NCBI GenBank assembly: GCA_035516035.1
Contig: DATJAS010000153.1
Coordinates: 1-43,077 of the forward strand
Source: Fen-1273 sp035516035
Lineage (GTDB): Bacteria > Bacteroidota > Ignavibacteria > UBA10030 > UBA6906
DNA: 43,077 nucleotides
Direction: 5' to 3'
The translations under genes and the position numbers were made by a program. Positions 32,752 through 41,014 of this stretch are shown in pieces. The notes under the pieces were generated by a model. That model saw only the letters and a list, made by a program, of their open reading frames with translations, had not been told where the DNA came from and did no database searches. Each line of letters begins with the position of its first letter. Position 1 is the stretch's first letter.

Positions 32752-34709
32752 GACTCCTCCTCGCGCGGCGGGGCAGGAACCTTTCGGGCCCGCCGCATCT
32801 GCAGCGCCCGCGGCAGCCAGAGCAGCGTGTGCACCCCGCCGACCACGAACGTCCCCACCAGGAGGCCGGTCATCCCCCAGAACGTGTAAAAGAGGAAGGG
32901 ATATTTCTGCGGGTCATGGTGCGTCGCGTGCGTGAGGTAACCGGCAAAGCGGCGCGTGGCGCCCGGGTGGCATTTCTGGCACGTGGCCACCACGTTCTCA
33001 CGGCTGAGGTGCGATTTCGGGTCGCCGATCGCGCGAATGTCGTGCGCGCCGTGGCAGTCGTAACACTTTGCCGTCTTTGTGTACCCGAGCTGGGAGACCT
33101 TGCCGTGATATGTGTCGAAGTAGGTCTTCGCAATCTCCTCGTGACACTTCCCGCACTGTGCCATGATGGTAAGCTTGAACCCCTCCGTGTCCGCCCGGCG
33201 GATGGTGTGCGCGGTGTGGCAGTCGTTGCACACCGGCAGCCGCCTGTCCGTTTTTCCGATTCTCGTCACGTGCACGCTTGCGTTGAACATCTCCTCGATC
33301 CCGAGGTGGCACCTGCCGCAGGTGGAGGGGACGTTCCGCGGATTGACGCTGGACGCGGTATCGGCCATGGGGAGGATGCTGTGCGCCGTGTGGCAGTCCG
33401 TGCACGTCGCAGTGACGGTCAGGCCGCTCCGGAGCAGGCCTTTCCCGTGAATGCTCTCCTGGTAGCGCTCGATGATATCGTGCTCGCTCCCGGTGTACCT
33501 CACCGCGGCCTTGTTTCCCTCCCGGTGGCAGCGCGCGCAGAGGTCGGGGATATTGGTCGGGAAAATCGGCGAGGAGGGATCCTTCCTCCGCAGGACGCCG
33601 TGCGTGCCGTGGCAGTCGGTGCACCCGGGGGCATTGGGATCCTTCTTCGCGAAAAGCATGCCGTGCGTGCTCGCGAGATACTGCCGGCCCGTCTCCGCGT
33701 GACAGGAAGAGCACTCGACCTTTTTTGTGATGGTCTCGCAGGGCCGCACACGGGACGCGTTGACCTCCGAGTGGCACTGGCTGCACGCGGTCCGCGCGTG
33801 AGTCGAGTGCGCGAGTTCGTCCGCATTCACGAAGAGGGAGCGGCCCCCGCGCGATGCGCGCAGGCTCGGGTTGCCGTGGCATTTCATGCAGTCGGCGTCG
33901 GCCATCCCCTGGTCGTAGAACACTTTCCGCGCTTTGTGCGGCTGGTGGCAGTCCACGCACGCCGGCAGCACGTTGGCCTCCTTCTCCCAGAGCTCTCCCC
34001 GGATCACCTTCCGGTGCACCGCCTCGATCTGCGAATGGCACGTCGTGCAGGTGCGCGCGATGTTCTTCCGGTTGATGGACGACCGCGGATCGGTATGGCG
34101 GAGGATGGTGTGCGCGGTGTGACAGGACACGCAGGTCGCCGCGACGGTGAGACCCTTCTTCAGCAGCGCCTCGCCGTGGATGCTCTCCGAGTAGTTCTCC
34201 AGAATATGGTCCTCGTGGATCACCCGCTGACGCTGAACGGGCGAACCCTCCTGGTGGCACTTGCCGCACACCCAGGGGACGCGCTGCGGCGCGACGGCGG
34301 AGGACGCGGCGTGCACGGGGGCGATGTCGTGGTTGCCGTGACAGTCGGCGCACCGCGGGGCAAGCTGGTCGCCCCGCGCGATCGCCTGCCCGTGCAGCGA
34401 GGCGGCGTGCTCCTTCTGCTCCCGCTCATGGCAGGCACCGCAATCCACGCGCGCGAGCGGTGCGCCGTGCGGCAGTTCCTTTCCCTGGAGGTCGGCGTGG
34501 CAGCCGACGCACGGCACGGAGCCGTGCACGGAGGCCGCGAACTTCTTCTCGTCGACGCAGAGCGACACGGTTTTTCCCCCCCGCGACGCGGTCAGCGACC
34601 TGTCGGCGTGGCAGGCGAGGCAATCCGCGTTCTCCTGTGCCCTGGCGGCGGCGCCCAGCGCGAGCGCCGGGAGCAGGAGGCGGAACCATGTCGGTCGTCG
34701 ACGCGTCAT
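32748..34709 (-). CDS. Nineteen-haem membrane-anchored cytochrome with duplicated octahaem module
   Basis: 653 residues with a signal peptide (LLLPALALGAAARA), 19 CXXCH sites and one C-terminal membrane helix (about 605-633). Haems 1-8 start at residues 30, 67, 90, 120, 148, 193, 221 and 251; haems 9-16 at 274, 309, 333, 363, 391, 436, 464 and 494. The gaps are 37/23/30/28/45/28/30 against 35/24/30/28/45/28/30, so the protein is an internal duplication plus three extra haems. Related stretches include SIHGEALLKKGLTV and SIHGKGLLRSGLTV. It overlaps both neighbours by ATGA and pairs with the following b-type subunit. A long haem wire from quinone pool to periplasm is inferred. Confidence 0.92.
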   Translation of the reverse strand: MTRRRPTWFRLLLPALALGAAARAQENADCLACHADRSLTASRGGKTVSLCVDEKKFAASVHGSVPCVGCHADLQGKELPHGAPLARVDCGACHEREQKEHAASLHGQAIARGDQLAPRCADCHGNHDIAPVHAASSAVAPQRVPWVCGKCHQEGSPVQRQRVIHEDHILENYSESIHGEALLKKGLTVAATCVSCHTAHTILRHTDPRSSINRKNIARTCTTCHSQIEAVHRKVIRGELWEKEANVLPACVDCHQPHKARKVFYDQGMADADCMKCHGNPSLRASRGGRSLFVNADELAHSTHARTACSQCHSEVNASRVRPCETITKKVECSSCHAETGRQYLASTHGMLFAKKDPNAPGCTDCHGTHGVLRRKDPSSPIFPTNIPDLCARCHREGNKAAVRYTGSEHDIIERYQESIHGKGLLRSGLTVTATCTDCHTAHSILPMADTASSVNPRNVPSTCGRCHLGIEEMFNASVHVTRIGKTDRRLPVCNDCHTAHTIRRADTEGFKLTIMAQCGKCHEEIAKTYFDTYHGKVSQLGYTKTAKCYDCHGAHDIRAIGDPKSHLSRENVVATCQKCHPGATRRFAGYLTHATHHDPQKYPFLFYTFWGMTGLLVGTFVVGGVHTLLWLPRALQMRRARKVPAPPREEES

Positions 34710-36883
34710 GCGTGTTCGCGCACGCGTTCCGGGCCGGCCGATTCCACCGGGTCACGGCGGCGGAGCTCCTCCAGCTCCAGCGGGTGCTCTTCCGCCATCT
34801 CTCCTTCCGTCAGCGTTCCCTTCCAGAAGGCGAGGTTGATGGGATAGATATCGGGGTTGAACATGATAAAATAGAAGTGCCAGACGATGATCGCGAGCGT
34901 GGCGAGCCAGGCTTCATAGTAGTGGACGGTCCGGGCCACGTCCCACCAGAGCTTCGTCAGTATCCCCAGGAACGTGTTGTCAAACCAGAGGATCACCCCC
35001 GTAACCGCCATGACGATGGTCCCCCAGACCAGGGCCCAGTACTCGCTCTTTTCTATGTAGCTGAACCGGCCGAAGGGGGGCTTCACGGGGGAGAGGCCCA
35101 GGTTGTATTTCAGCACGCCGATCGCGTCCCGGACGTCCTGCGGCACCGGCATCAGGTCGCGGAGAAGCTTCCTCCCCCGCGGCACCGCACTGACGTAATA
35201 GGCGTGGTACGCGCCCGCAATCACGAGGACTATGGCGGCGGCGCGATGGAGTATGCCGCGCGCCGCGAACATGAGGGGGCTGATCTCGCGCACCGGCGCG
35301 ACCCACCAGGCATCGGGGAACCTGAGCGCGAACCCGGTCAGGACCAGCGTGAAGAAGCTGAGGAGGAGCGCCCCGTGCTGGAGCCGCTCTTCGAACGACA
35401 TCCGGAGGTACAGCCTGTGTCCCGCGTGGTGAGCGGCGGGCCTCCCCCGGCGCTCCCCGAGCTTCCGGCGCGACTTCCTGAGGAAGTCCAGCAGGTTGTG
35501 GAGGAACATGCCCCCGATGACGAGGGCGATCAGCAGGATGTACCCGGTCGACACGACGTAGAGGATCCGCTCGTTGCCGGAGGTGGCGATGACGTGGACG
35601 GAGCCGCGGGCGAAGTTCTCGTTCGCCCCCGGGTGGCACGTCCCGCACGTCCGCGCGATGTTCCGCGCCGATATGCGCGACGTGGAATCGCTCGACGGCT
35701 TGATGTCGTGGACCCCGTGGCAGCTTGCGCAATTGGCGACTTCGACGGACCCGGCGCGCCCGGCGAGTCCGTGGTAACTGTCCGCGAAGCTTTGAAATCG
35801 GTCGGAGGCCAGGCCGAACTTCCGCGTGAGCCGCACGGAGGCGTGGCAGGGGGAACAGACCTGCGCGGAGACGTTCCTGGCGGCGACCGGCGAGGCGGCG
35901 TCGTTCGGCGAGAGGATATTGTGCTCGCCGTGGCAGTCCGTGCAGACGGGAGAGGCGGTCACGCCCGCCGCGAATTTCGTCCCGTGTATGCTCCCGCGGT
36001 ACTGTTCGAGCACGGCACCATGGCACCTGCCGCATGTCGACGCGATGTTCCTCCGGGCGACGCCCGACTCGGGGTTGCTCCCCTTCCGCATGTCGTGGCT
36101 GCCGTGGCAGTCCGTGCACGTGGCGGCGGTAGAGTCACCGCGGCTCACGGCGCGTGCGTGCACGCTGTTCTCGTAGCTCGAGATGAAGCCGGCGGAGGGT
36201 CCCACCCTGTTCCTGACGTCCGGATTGTCCAGGTGGCACCGGAGGCACATTGCCGCCACGCGCGCATGGTTCGTCCGGGCAGCGGCGTCGGAAGGCTTCC
36301 TGACGTCGTGCTCGTCGTGACAATCGATACATGTCGGCGCGCCGCGGACCCCGGAGGCGAGCGCGATGCCGTGGTCGGACGCCATGAAGCGCGACTCTTC
36401 GGCCGCGTGGCAGCGCGAACAGGTGGCAACGGCGAACTGCTTCCTGGCTTCGGTCGATTCGGCGCTCACGCCCGCGATCGCATGGTTCCCGTGGCAATCG
36501 GCGCAGCGCAGGGCGGGAGATCCCCCACCCGGCGAGCCGTGCACGCTCGCGGCATACCGGGTAAACTGTTCCCCGTCGTGGCAGGAAACGCAATTGACCG
36601 GGCGGATCTTCTTTGCGTGGGGGAGCTCCGAGGCCTTGAATCCCTCGTGGCATGAGACGCATTCAAGCGCCCCGTGGGCGGAGGCGGCCAGCGCATGCGC
36701 GTCGACGAAGAGGGAGACGGTTTTCCCCTTCCGCGTCATCGTCGCCCCCCTGTCGCCGTGGCAGGCGAGACACTCGTCGTTGTCGCCAGCGAAGGCGCCC
36801 GGACCCGCCGGAGCGACAAGCATCGCCAGCACGGAGAGCGACAGCGCGCGACTGAGCAGGCCACGGCCGGACTGAAACCCCAT
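34706..36883 (-). CDS. Thirteen-haem cytochrome c fused to a b-type membrane cytochrome
   Basis: 725 residues from ATG 36883 (GGAGG just upstream; a GTG at 36919 adds 12 residues with no ribosome-binding site). A signal peptide ends AGAFA, 13 CXXCH sites lie at about residues 38-417, a membrane helix at 440-462, and a b-type module with about four helices and helix histidines from 493 to 700. The N-terminal four haems match the 19-haem protein in spacing and sequence (CLACHGDRG / CLACHADRS; ELPHAKKIRPVNC / ELPHGAPLARVDC). So this is the fused form of the c + b pair that follows as two genes. First gene of the cytochrome operon. It probably links quinone redox chemistry directly to a periplasmic haem chain. 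Confidence 0.9.
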   Translation of the reverse strand: MGFQSGRGLLSRALSLSVLAMLVAPAGPGAFAGDNDECLACHGDRGATMTRKGKTVSLFVDAHALAASAHGALECVSCHEGFKASELPHAKKIRPVNCVSCHDGEQFTRYAASVHGSPGGGSPALRCADCHGNHAIAGVSAESTEARKQFAVATCSRCHAAEESRFMASDHGIALASGVRGAPTCIDCHDEHDVRKPSDAAARTNHARVAAMCLRCHLDNPDVRNRVGPSAGFISSYENSVHARAVSRGDSTAATCTDCHGSHDMRKGSNPESGVARRNIASTCGRCHGAVLEQYRGSIHGTKFAAGVTASPVCTDCHGEHNILSPNDAASPVAARNVSAQVCSPCHASVRLTRKFGLASDRFQSFADSYHGLAGRAGSVEVANCASCHGVHDIKPSSDSTSRISARNIARTCGTCHPGANENFARGSVHVIATSGNERILYVVSTGYILLIALVIGGMFLHNLLDFLRKSRRKLGERRGRPAAHHAGHRLYLRMSFEERLQHGALLLSFFTLVLTGFALRFPDAWWVAPVREISPLMFAARGILHRAAAIVLVIAGAYHAYYVSAVPRGRKLLRDLMPVPQDVRDAIGVLKYNLGLSPVKPPFGRFSYIEKSEYWALVWGTIVMAVTGVILWFDNTFLGILTKLWWDVARTVHYYEAWLATLAIIVWHFYFIMFNPDIYPINLAFWKGTLTEGEMAEEHPLELEELRRRDPVESAGPERVREHA

Positions 36884-36928
36884 ACCCCTCCAGGTGTAGA
36901 ATTTCAAAACAATTAGCACGAAAGGGGG

Positions 36929-36945
36929 GTCAATCGCTATGCCAA
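36929..36945 (-). promoter_or_regulatory. Sigma-54-like promoter of the cytochrome operon
   Basis: Minus-strand TTGGCATAGCGATTGAC. The -24 half TTGGCA and the -12 half TTG are at exact sigma-54 spacing, but the usual -12 GC is GA. The predicted start is about 34 bases before the ATG at 36883. It is nearly the same as the site at 38009-38025, and the NtrC-type activator gene is 1.2 kb away. Confidence 0.45.
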
Positions 36946-36979
36946 GCAGGAGGGTTCGATTCTGTTGAATTCTACCACA

Positions 36980-37019
36980 ATTGCGATGAGAACCGCCGTT
37001 TTTTTCTCATTTTTGCAAT
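36980..37019. promoter_or_regulatory. AT-rich interrupted dyad upstream of the cytochrome operon
   Basis: ATTGC, then ATGAGAA, an 11-base spacer, TTCTCAT, then GCAAT: a 7-bp perfect dyad inside a 5-bp outer one. It lies about 100 bases upstream of the first cytochrome gene, where an activator of sigma-54 promoters would bind. On the plus strand the inner hairpin is followed by TTTTTG, so a terminator reading the other way is an alternative. Confidence 0.35.
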
Positions 37020-37076
37020 ACTCCGGCGGCGGAGTTTTCACGCATGGGAAACGATCGGGAGGAGAATCCCCGGGGA

Positions 37077-37511
37077 TCAGGCGGCAAGCAACTCGTCTAT
37101 TCGTCGTGAAAGGACGGAAACTTCGACGGGCTTATAGTAGACTGAAGCGGCGCGCGATCGGAATGCGAGGTCCAGTGCGACAAACCGCGCGTTGTAGACG
37201 TAGAGCATAATGACAGGAATTTTCGCGGCTCCGCCACAGAGGTTCTCGAGCCTCGTGAGGAGATATTCGGAAGGGGACTCGTCCACGATCGCGACATCAG
37301 CCGCCGAACCGCACGCCAGCTCCTCAATCGCGGCGATATTCGTGGTCGTGACGACGCGGTACCTGTCCTGGAACAACAGTGAGAGGCTGAAACAGAGGTT
37401 TGTATCGGAGCTGAAGATAAGCACAGTCCTCCGATCGGGTCCGGACCCGACAGGGGGTACTCCTCCCGGCGAATGGACTCCCTCTCCGGATTTTGTTTCC
37501 TGCAAACCCAC
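37077..37511 (-). CDS. Stand-alone response-regulator receiver domain
   Basis: 144 residues: a Gly/Pro-rich N-terminal tail of about 27 residues and one receiver domain with acidic D36 (LIFSSDTN), phosphoacceptor D77 (DVAIVDESPSE) and lysine in YYKPVEVSVL. The acidic pocket is thinner than usual (a single D36 rather than DD), and no output domain follows. GTG start with GGGAGA upstream. It lies 14 bases after the universal stress gene. A likely phosphate sink or adaptor for the kinase encoded nearby; no direct evidence of the partner. Confidence 0.75.
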   Translation of the reverse strand: MGLQETKSGEGVHSPGGVPPVGSGPDRRTVLIFSSDTNLCFSLSLLFQDRYRVVTTTNIAAIEELACGSAADVAIVDESPSEYLLTRLENLCGGAAKIPVIMLYVYNARFVALDLAFRSRAASVYYKPVEVSVLSRRIDELLAA

Positions 37512-37525
37512 GCTCTCCCTCTCCC

Positions 37526-37978
37526 CTAACGCAAATGAAGTTCGTTCTCTATGTCCTCGTCCCGCAAGAGCCCCTCGCGCACGGAGAGCGGCTTCACCGC
37601 CATCACGGGAACCGCGGAAAACCGGACGACTTTTTCGGCAACGCTCCCCAGGAGCGCGTGCTTCACGCCGGTCCGGCCGTGCGTCGCCATGACGATCAGG
37701 TCGACGTTTTCCTCCCTGGAGAACCGCGTAATCTCCTCGGCCGCGTGTCCAGTGCGGACCACCTGCGAGATGCGCACGTCCGGATCGACGTTCCGGGCGA
37801 CGAATTCCGCAAGAGAGGCCACGGCCGTTTCCCCTCCCCTGTGGTGCGCGTGCTCCTCCACGTACAGGAGGTAGATGCGGGAGGCGTACAGCAGCCCGAA
37901 CGACTGCGCGTACTGGAGGGCCTCGAGCGAGAACTGCGAGAGGTCAGTCGTCACGAGTATTTTTTTCAGGTAGACCAC
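37526..37978 (-). CDS. Universal stress protein (UspA family)
   Basis: 150 residues. YLKKILVTTDLSQFSLEALQYA opens the domain and the ATP-loop motif ATHG-x9-GS (ATHGRTGVKHALLGS) closes it; the first glycine of the usual G-x2-G is Ala. GTG 37978 with GGAG eight bases upstream is chosen because it places YLKKILV at the N-terminus as in the family; the longer frame adds 43 residues of non-family sequence. A sigma-54-like site is placed about 30 bases before this start, which supports the choice. Such proteins bind ATP and support survival in anaerobic or starved cells. Confidence 0.85.
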   Translation of the reverse strand: MVYLKKILVTTDLSQFSLEALQYAQSFGLLYASRIYLLYVEEHAHHRGGETAVASLAEFVARNVDPDVRISQVVRTGHAAEEITRFSREENVDLIVMATHGRTGVKHALLGSVAEKVVRFSAVPVMAVKPLSVREGLLRDEDIENELHLR

Positions 37979-38008
37979 GGCAGTCACTCCGGCTCGGGGA
38001 GCGATGCG

Positions 38009-38025
38009 TTCAAGAGGCGTGCCAA
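38009..38025 (-). promoter_or_regulatory. Sigma-54-like promoter of the stress-protein gene
   Basis: Minus-strand TTGGCACGCCTCTTGAA. The -24 part TTGGCACG is a perfect match and the -12 TTG is at exact spacing, with A in place of C after it. The predicted start is about 20 bases before GTG 37978, in the 161-base gap downstream of the NtrC-type activator gene. Confidence 0.55.
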
Positions 38026-38139
38026 CGGAGAAAAAGAGGAAGGAAAGAGAACCGCAGGAAAAAGGGGAACGCGCGCGCACGCAGTGGAGAAACTCAACAA
38101 TCGGCATTCCAAATACTGAGAATCAGCCGGGCCGAATTC

Positions 38140-39504
38140 CTATGCCTGCGAAGGGATCGCCAGCTCTTCGATCTTCCTGTAGAGGGAGGAGAGACTGATC
38201 TTGAGGGCTTTCGCGGTCGCCTCCTTGTTGAAGCCGTTGGCCTTCAGGACGTGTGTAATATACTGACGCTCGAATTCGTCCACGGCCTCTTTCATTGACC
38301 GCCCCGCGTCGAACGGGTAGAGCGCCTCCTGGCGTTGCTCGAAGAACCCCGGAAGCTCGTTCTTGGTGATGAGGCTCCCTTCCGCAAATATCACCGCGCG
38401 CTCGATAATGTTCTCCAGCTCCCTGATCTCCCCTTTCCAGGAGTGGGCGACGAGGCACTTCATGACCTCGTTGTCGACCCCCCGGACGTCCTTGTTCATT
38501 TCCCGGGCATATTTCGACACGAAGTGCTGGACCAGGAGGGGCAGGTCGTCCCCCCGTTCGGCCAGGGGGGGGAGGTTGATCTCCACGATGTTGAGCCGGT
38601 AGAAGAGATCCTCCCGGTACCGTCCCGCCTCCACTTCCTTCTCCAGGTTCTTGTTTGTCGAAGCGATAATGCGGACGTCGATCGACTGGGGGGTCGAGGT
38701 GCCGACCGGCGTGATCTCCTTCAGCTCGATGGCCCGGAGGAGCTTCACCTGGAGGTGGAGGGGGATCTCGCTCACCTCGTCCAGGAATATGGACCCGCCG
38801 TCGGCGGCCTTGAAAAACCCGTCCCGGTCGGCGGTCGCCCCCGTGAACGATCCCCGCTTGTGGCCGAAGAGCTCGCTCTCGAAGAGGTTTTCGACGATCG
38901 CGCCGCAGTTGACAGGGATGAAGGCCCTCGCGCTCCTCTTGCTGTTGAAATGAATGGCGCGGGCCACGAGCTCCTTGCCGGTCCCGCTCTTGCCGTGGAT
39001 GAGGACGGTCCCGTCGGTGGCGGCAACCTTGCGGATGGTATCGAACACCTTCTCCATCGCGGGGCTCCGCCCGACGATGTTCGAAAAATCGTACTGCCGG
39101 TTGAGCTCGCCGCGGAGCAGCTTGTTTTCGAGCGTCAGCCGCCTGCCGGCCATGAGCCTGCGGATCTTGACCAGGAGCTCGTCGAACTCCACCGGCTTGA
39201 GGATGTAGTCCACCGCCCCCTTCCTGAGGGCCGCGATCGCGGAATCGATCGACCCGTAGGCGGTGATGATGACCACGAGCGTCTCCGGCGAAAACCGGGT
39301 GACGTGGTCCAGCAGCTCGATCCCCTTCATTTCCGGCATCTCGAGATCGGTCAGCACCAGGTCGAACGACTCGGTCTTCATCATCTCCGCCGCGACCAGG
39401 CCGTTCGGCGCATCGCGCACCCTGTATCCCTCTTTGCCGAGGACGAACGAGAGCGACTCGCGGATAATGTCCTCGTCGTCGACGATCAGTATCGCTTCAG
39501 CCAT
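38140..39504 (-). CDS. NtrC-family sigma-54-dependent response regulator
   Basis: 454 residues in the standard order. Receiver domain (ILIVDDEDIIRESL; phosphoacceptor D53 in LVLTDLEMPEM; KP near 103), AAA+ domain (Walker A GKSGTGKE at 171-178; sigma-54 contact loop GSFTGA at 218-223; GGSIFLDEVSEI; FRxDLFYRLNI-type sensor), and a Fis-type helix-turn-helix (FNKEATAKALKISLSSLYRKIEEL). The contact loop is the known GSFTGA variant of GAFTGA and Walker A has Lys where Glu is usual. The gene overlaps the kinase gene by eight bases. It should activate the sigma-54-like sites just downstream. Confidence 0.95.
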   Translation of the reverse strand: MAEAILIVDDEDIIRESLSFVLGKEGYRVRDAPNGLVAAEMMKTESFDLVLTDLEMPEMKGIELLDHVTRFSPETLVVIITAYGSIDSAIAALRKGAVDYILKPVEFDELLVKIRRLMAGRRLTLENKLLRGELNRQYDFSNIVGRSPAMEKVFDTIRKVAATDGTVLIHGKSGTGKELVARAIHFNSKRSARAFIPVNCGAIVENLFESELFGHKRGSFTGATADRDGFFKAADGGSIFLDEVSEIPLHLQVKLLRAIELKEITPVGTSTPQSIDVRIIASTNKNLEKEVEAGRYREDLFYRLNIVEINLPPLAERGDDLPLLVQHFVSKYAREMNKDVRGVDNEVMKCLVAHSWKGEIRELENIIERAVIFAEGSLITKNELPGFFEQRQEALYPFDAGRSMKEAVDEFERQYITHVLKANGFNKEATAKALKISLSSLYRKIEELAIPSQA

Positions 39505-40921
39505 TGCGCGGGTCCTTTCCGTTCAGCGGGAGCGTCATGGAGAACGAGGTCCCTTTCCCGAATGTGCTCTGCACGGTCAGGTCCCCGCGGAAGCTCCTGA
39601 CGATCCCGTAGCTGACCCAGAGGCCGAGCCCGGTGCCCTCCCCGACCTCCTTGGTGGTGAAGAAGGGCTCGAAGATCTTGGGCATGTGCTCGGGGCGGAT
39701 GCCCGTCCCGTCGTCGGCAATCGTCACGCGGACCGCGTGCGCTTCGCGTTCCACCTCCGCGGTGATGAGTCCGTGCTTCCCTTTCAGGGCGTCGACGGCG
39801 TTCAGCAGGATATTGATGAACACCTGCGAGATCTGATCGGGCACGAGCGAGAGCATCGGGATCTGCCGGCGGACGTGCGTGACGAACGTGACGTCCTTCG
39901 CCTTCTTTCCCATCTTGACGATCTCCACCGCGTCGGTGAGCGTCCTGACCAGGTCCGTCGGCTGCACCTGGTAGTTGGACGGGCGGGAGAAATCGACCAG
40001 GTCGCGGATGATCTTGGTGATCCGGTGCACCTGGGACTGGACGAGCCCGAGCTTCTCTTTCGCGTCCTCGTCGCCGAGCGTGCGGAGCAGGACCTGCACG
40101 ATCGAAGAGATCGACGCCAGCGGGTTGCCCACCTCGTGGGCGATCCCCGCGGCGAGCGTGCCGATGCTCTCCATCTTCTGGGAGTGCATCAGCTGCTGCT
40201 CGAGCTGGCGCTGCTCGGTGATGTCCCGGTGCGTCCCCAGGAAGCCGACCACGGTCCCATCAGCGTCCACGATCGGTGAGATCAGGACGTGCGTGAAGAG
40301 CGCCTCGCCGGTCTTCCGGCGATTCTCGATCTCCCCCGTCCAGACCTTTCCCGCGTTGATCTCTTCCCAGACCCCCTGCCAGAACTCGCGGGAGTATTTC
40401 CCGCTCGACAGGACGCTCGGGTTCGACCCGATGAGCTCCTCCCTGGCGTACCCGGTCGCCTTCTCGAAGGCGGGGTTGACGTAGACCATCCTCCCCTGCG
40501 CGTCGGTGATCTGGATGGGGTTGACCGTGTAGTGGACGACGTTGGAGAAGCGGAGGAGGTCCAGCTCCTTGCGCTTGTACTCGGAGACGTCCCGGGCGAT
40601 GACGTAGAGGAAGTCGGTCCCCACCCCGGCGATCTCCCTGATGAACAGGAGCGTGTCAATGGTGCGACCGTCGGCCCCCCGGAACCGGGCTTCGGCCTCG
40701 GGGGCGCGCCCGCTCGTCCGCTGCACGGGAAGGAGCGGCCGGGGGGAATCTTCTGTCAGGAGCGTGTGGAACGGGAGGGGACCGGCGGGGACGGGAGGCA
40801 GGCCAAGGAGCTCGCTCGCCTTCCGGTTGTAGACCAGCACGTTGCGGTCGCCGGAAAGGACGAAGCACATATCCGGGATGATGTCGATGAATATGTTAGC
40901 GAGGTTCGGCTCACCGGTCAT
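39497..40921 (-). CDS. PAS-domain sensor histidine kinase
   Basis: 474 residues without membrane segments, so it senses a cytoplasmic signal. Two PAS domains (about residues 7-115 and 122-237; the second has ITDAQGRMVYVNPAFEKATGY), then the phosphoacceptor H262 in GIAHEVGNPLASI and a GHKL ATPase (VFINILLNAVDALK; IADDGTGIRPEHMPKIFEPFFTTK; GTGLGLWVSYGIV). It is the partner of the overlapping NtrC-type regulator. ATG 40921 is the first in-frame start fitting the promoter found just upstream; the longer frame reads back through the neighbouring gene. No ligand can be named: the PAS domains may sense redox or a metabolite. Confidence 0.93.
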   Translation of the reverse strand: MTGEPNLANIFIDIIPDMCFVLSGDRNVLVYNRKASELLGLPPVPAGPLPFHTLLTEDSPRPLLPVQRTSGRAPEAEARFRGADGRTIDTLLFIREIAGVGTDFLYVIARDVSEYKRKELDLLRFSNVVHYTVNPIQITDAQGRMVYVNPAFEKATGYAREELIGSNPSVLSSGKYSREFWQGVWEEINAGKVWTGEIENRRKTGEALFTHVLISPIVDADGTVVGFLGTHRDITEQRQLEQQLMHSQKMESIGTLAAGIAHEVGNPLASISSIVQVLLRTLGDEDAKEKLGLVQSQVHRITKIIRDLVDFSRPSNYQVQPTDLVRTLTDAVEIVKMGKKAKDVTFVTHVRRQIPMLSLVPDQISQVFINILLNAVDALKGKHGLITAEVEREAHAVRVTIADDGTGIRPEHMPKIFEPFFTTKEVGEGTGLGLWVSYGIVRSFRGDLTVQSTFGKGTSFSMTLPLNGKDPRNG

Positions 40922-40936
40922 AGGCCACCGTGCAGA

Positions 40937-40967
40937 CAAACATACGGATTCAGGTCCTGAATTCCAA
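40937..40967 (-). promoter_or_regulatory. Bacteroidota-type promoter with a centred dyad
   Basis: Minus-strand TTG(G), about 20 bases, TATGTTTG (40937-40944), matching the Bacteroidota TTG-N19-21-TAnnTTTG promoter. A perfect 7-bp dyad with one central base, ATTCAGG-A-CCTGAAT (40948-40962), lies between the two elements, the classical place for a repressor or activator. It drives the kinase-regulator operon; the leader would be about ten bases. Confidence 0.5.
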
Positions 40968-41014
40968 GGAACGCCCGGCGGGCAAACTGTGCGACGGATT
41001 GAGTATATTCCTCC

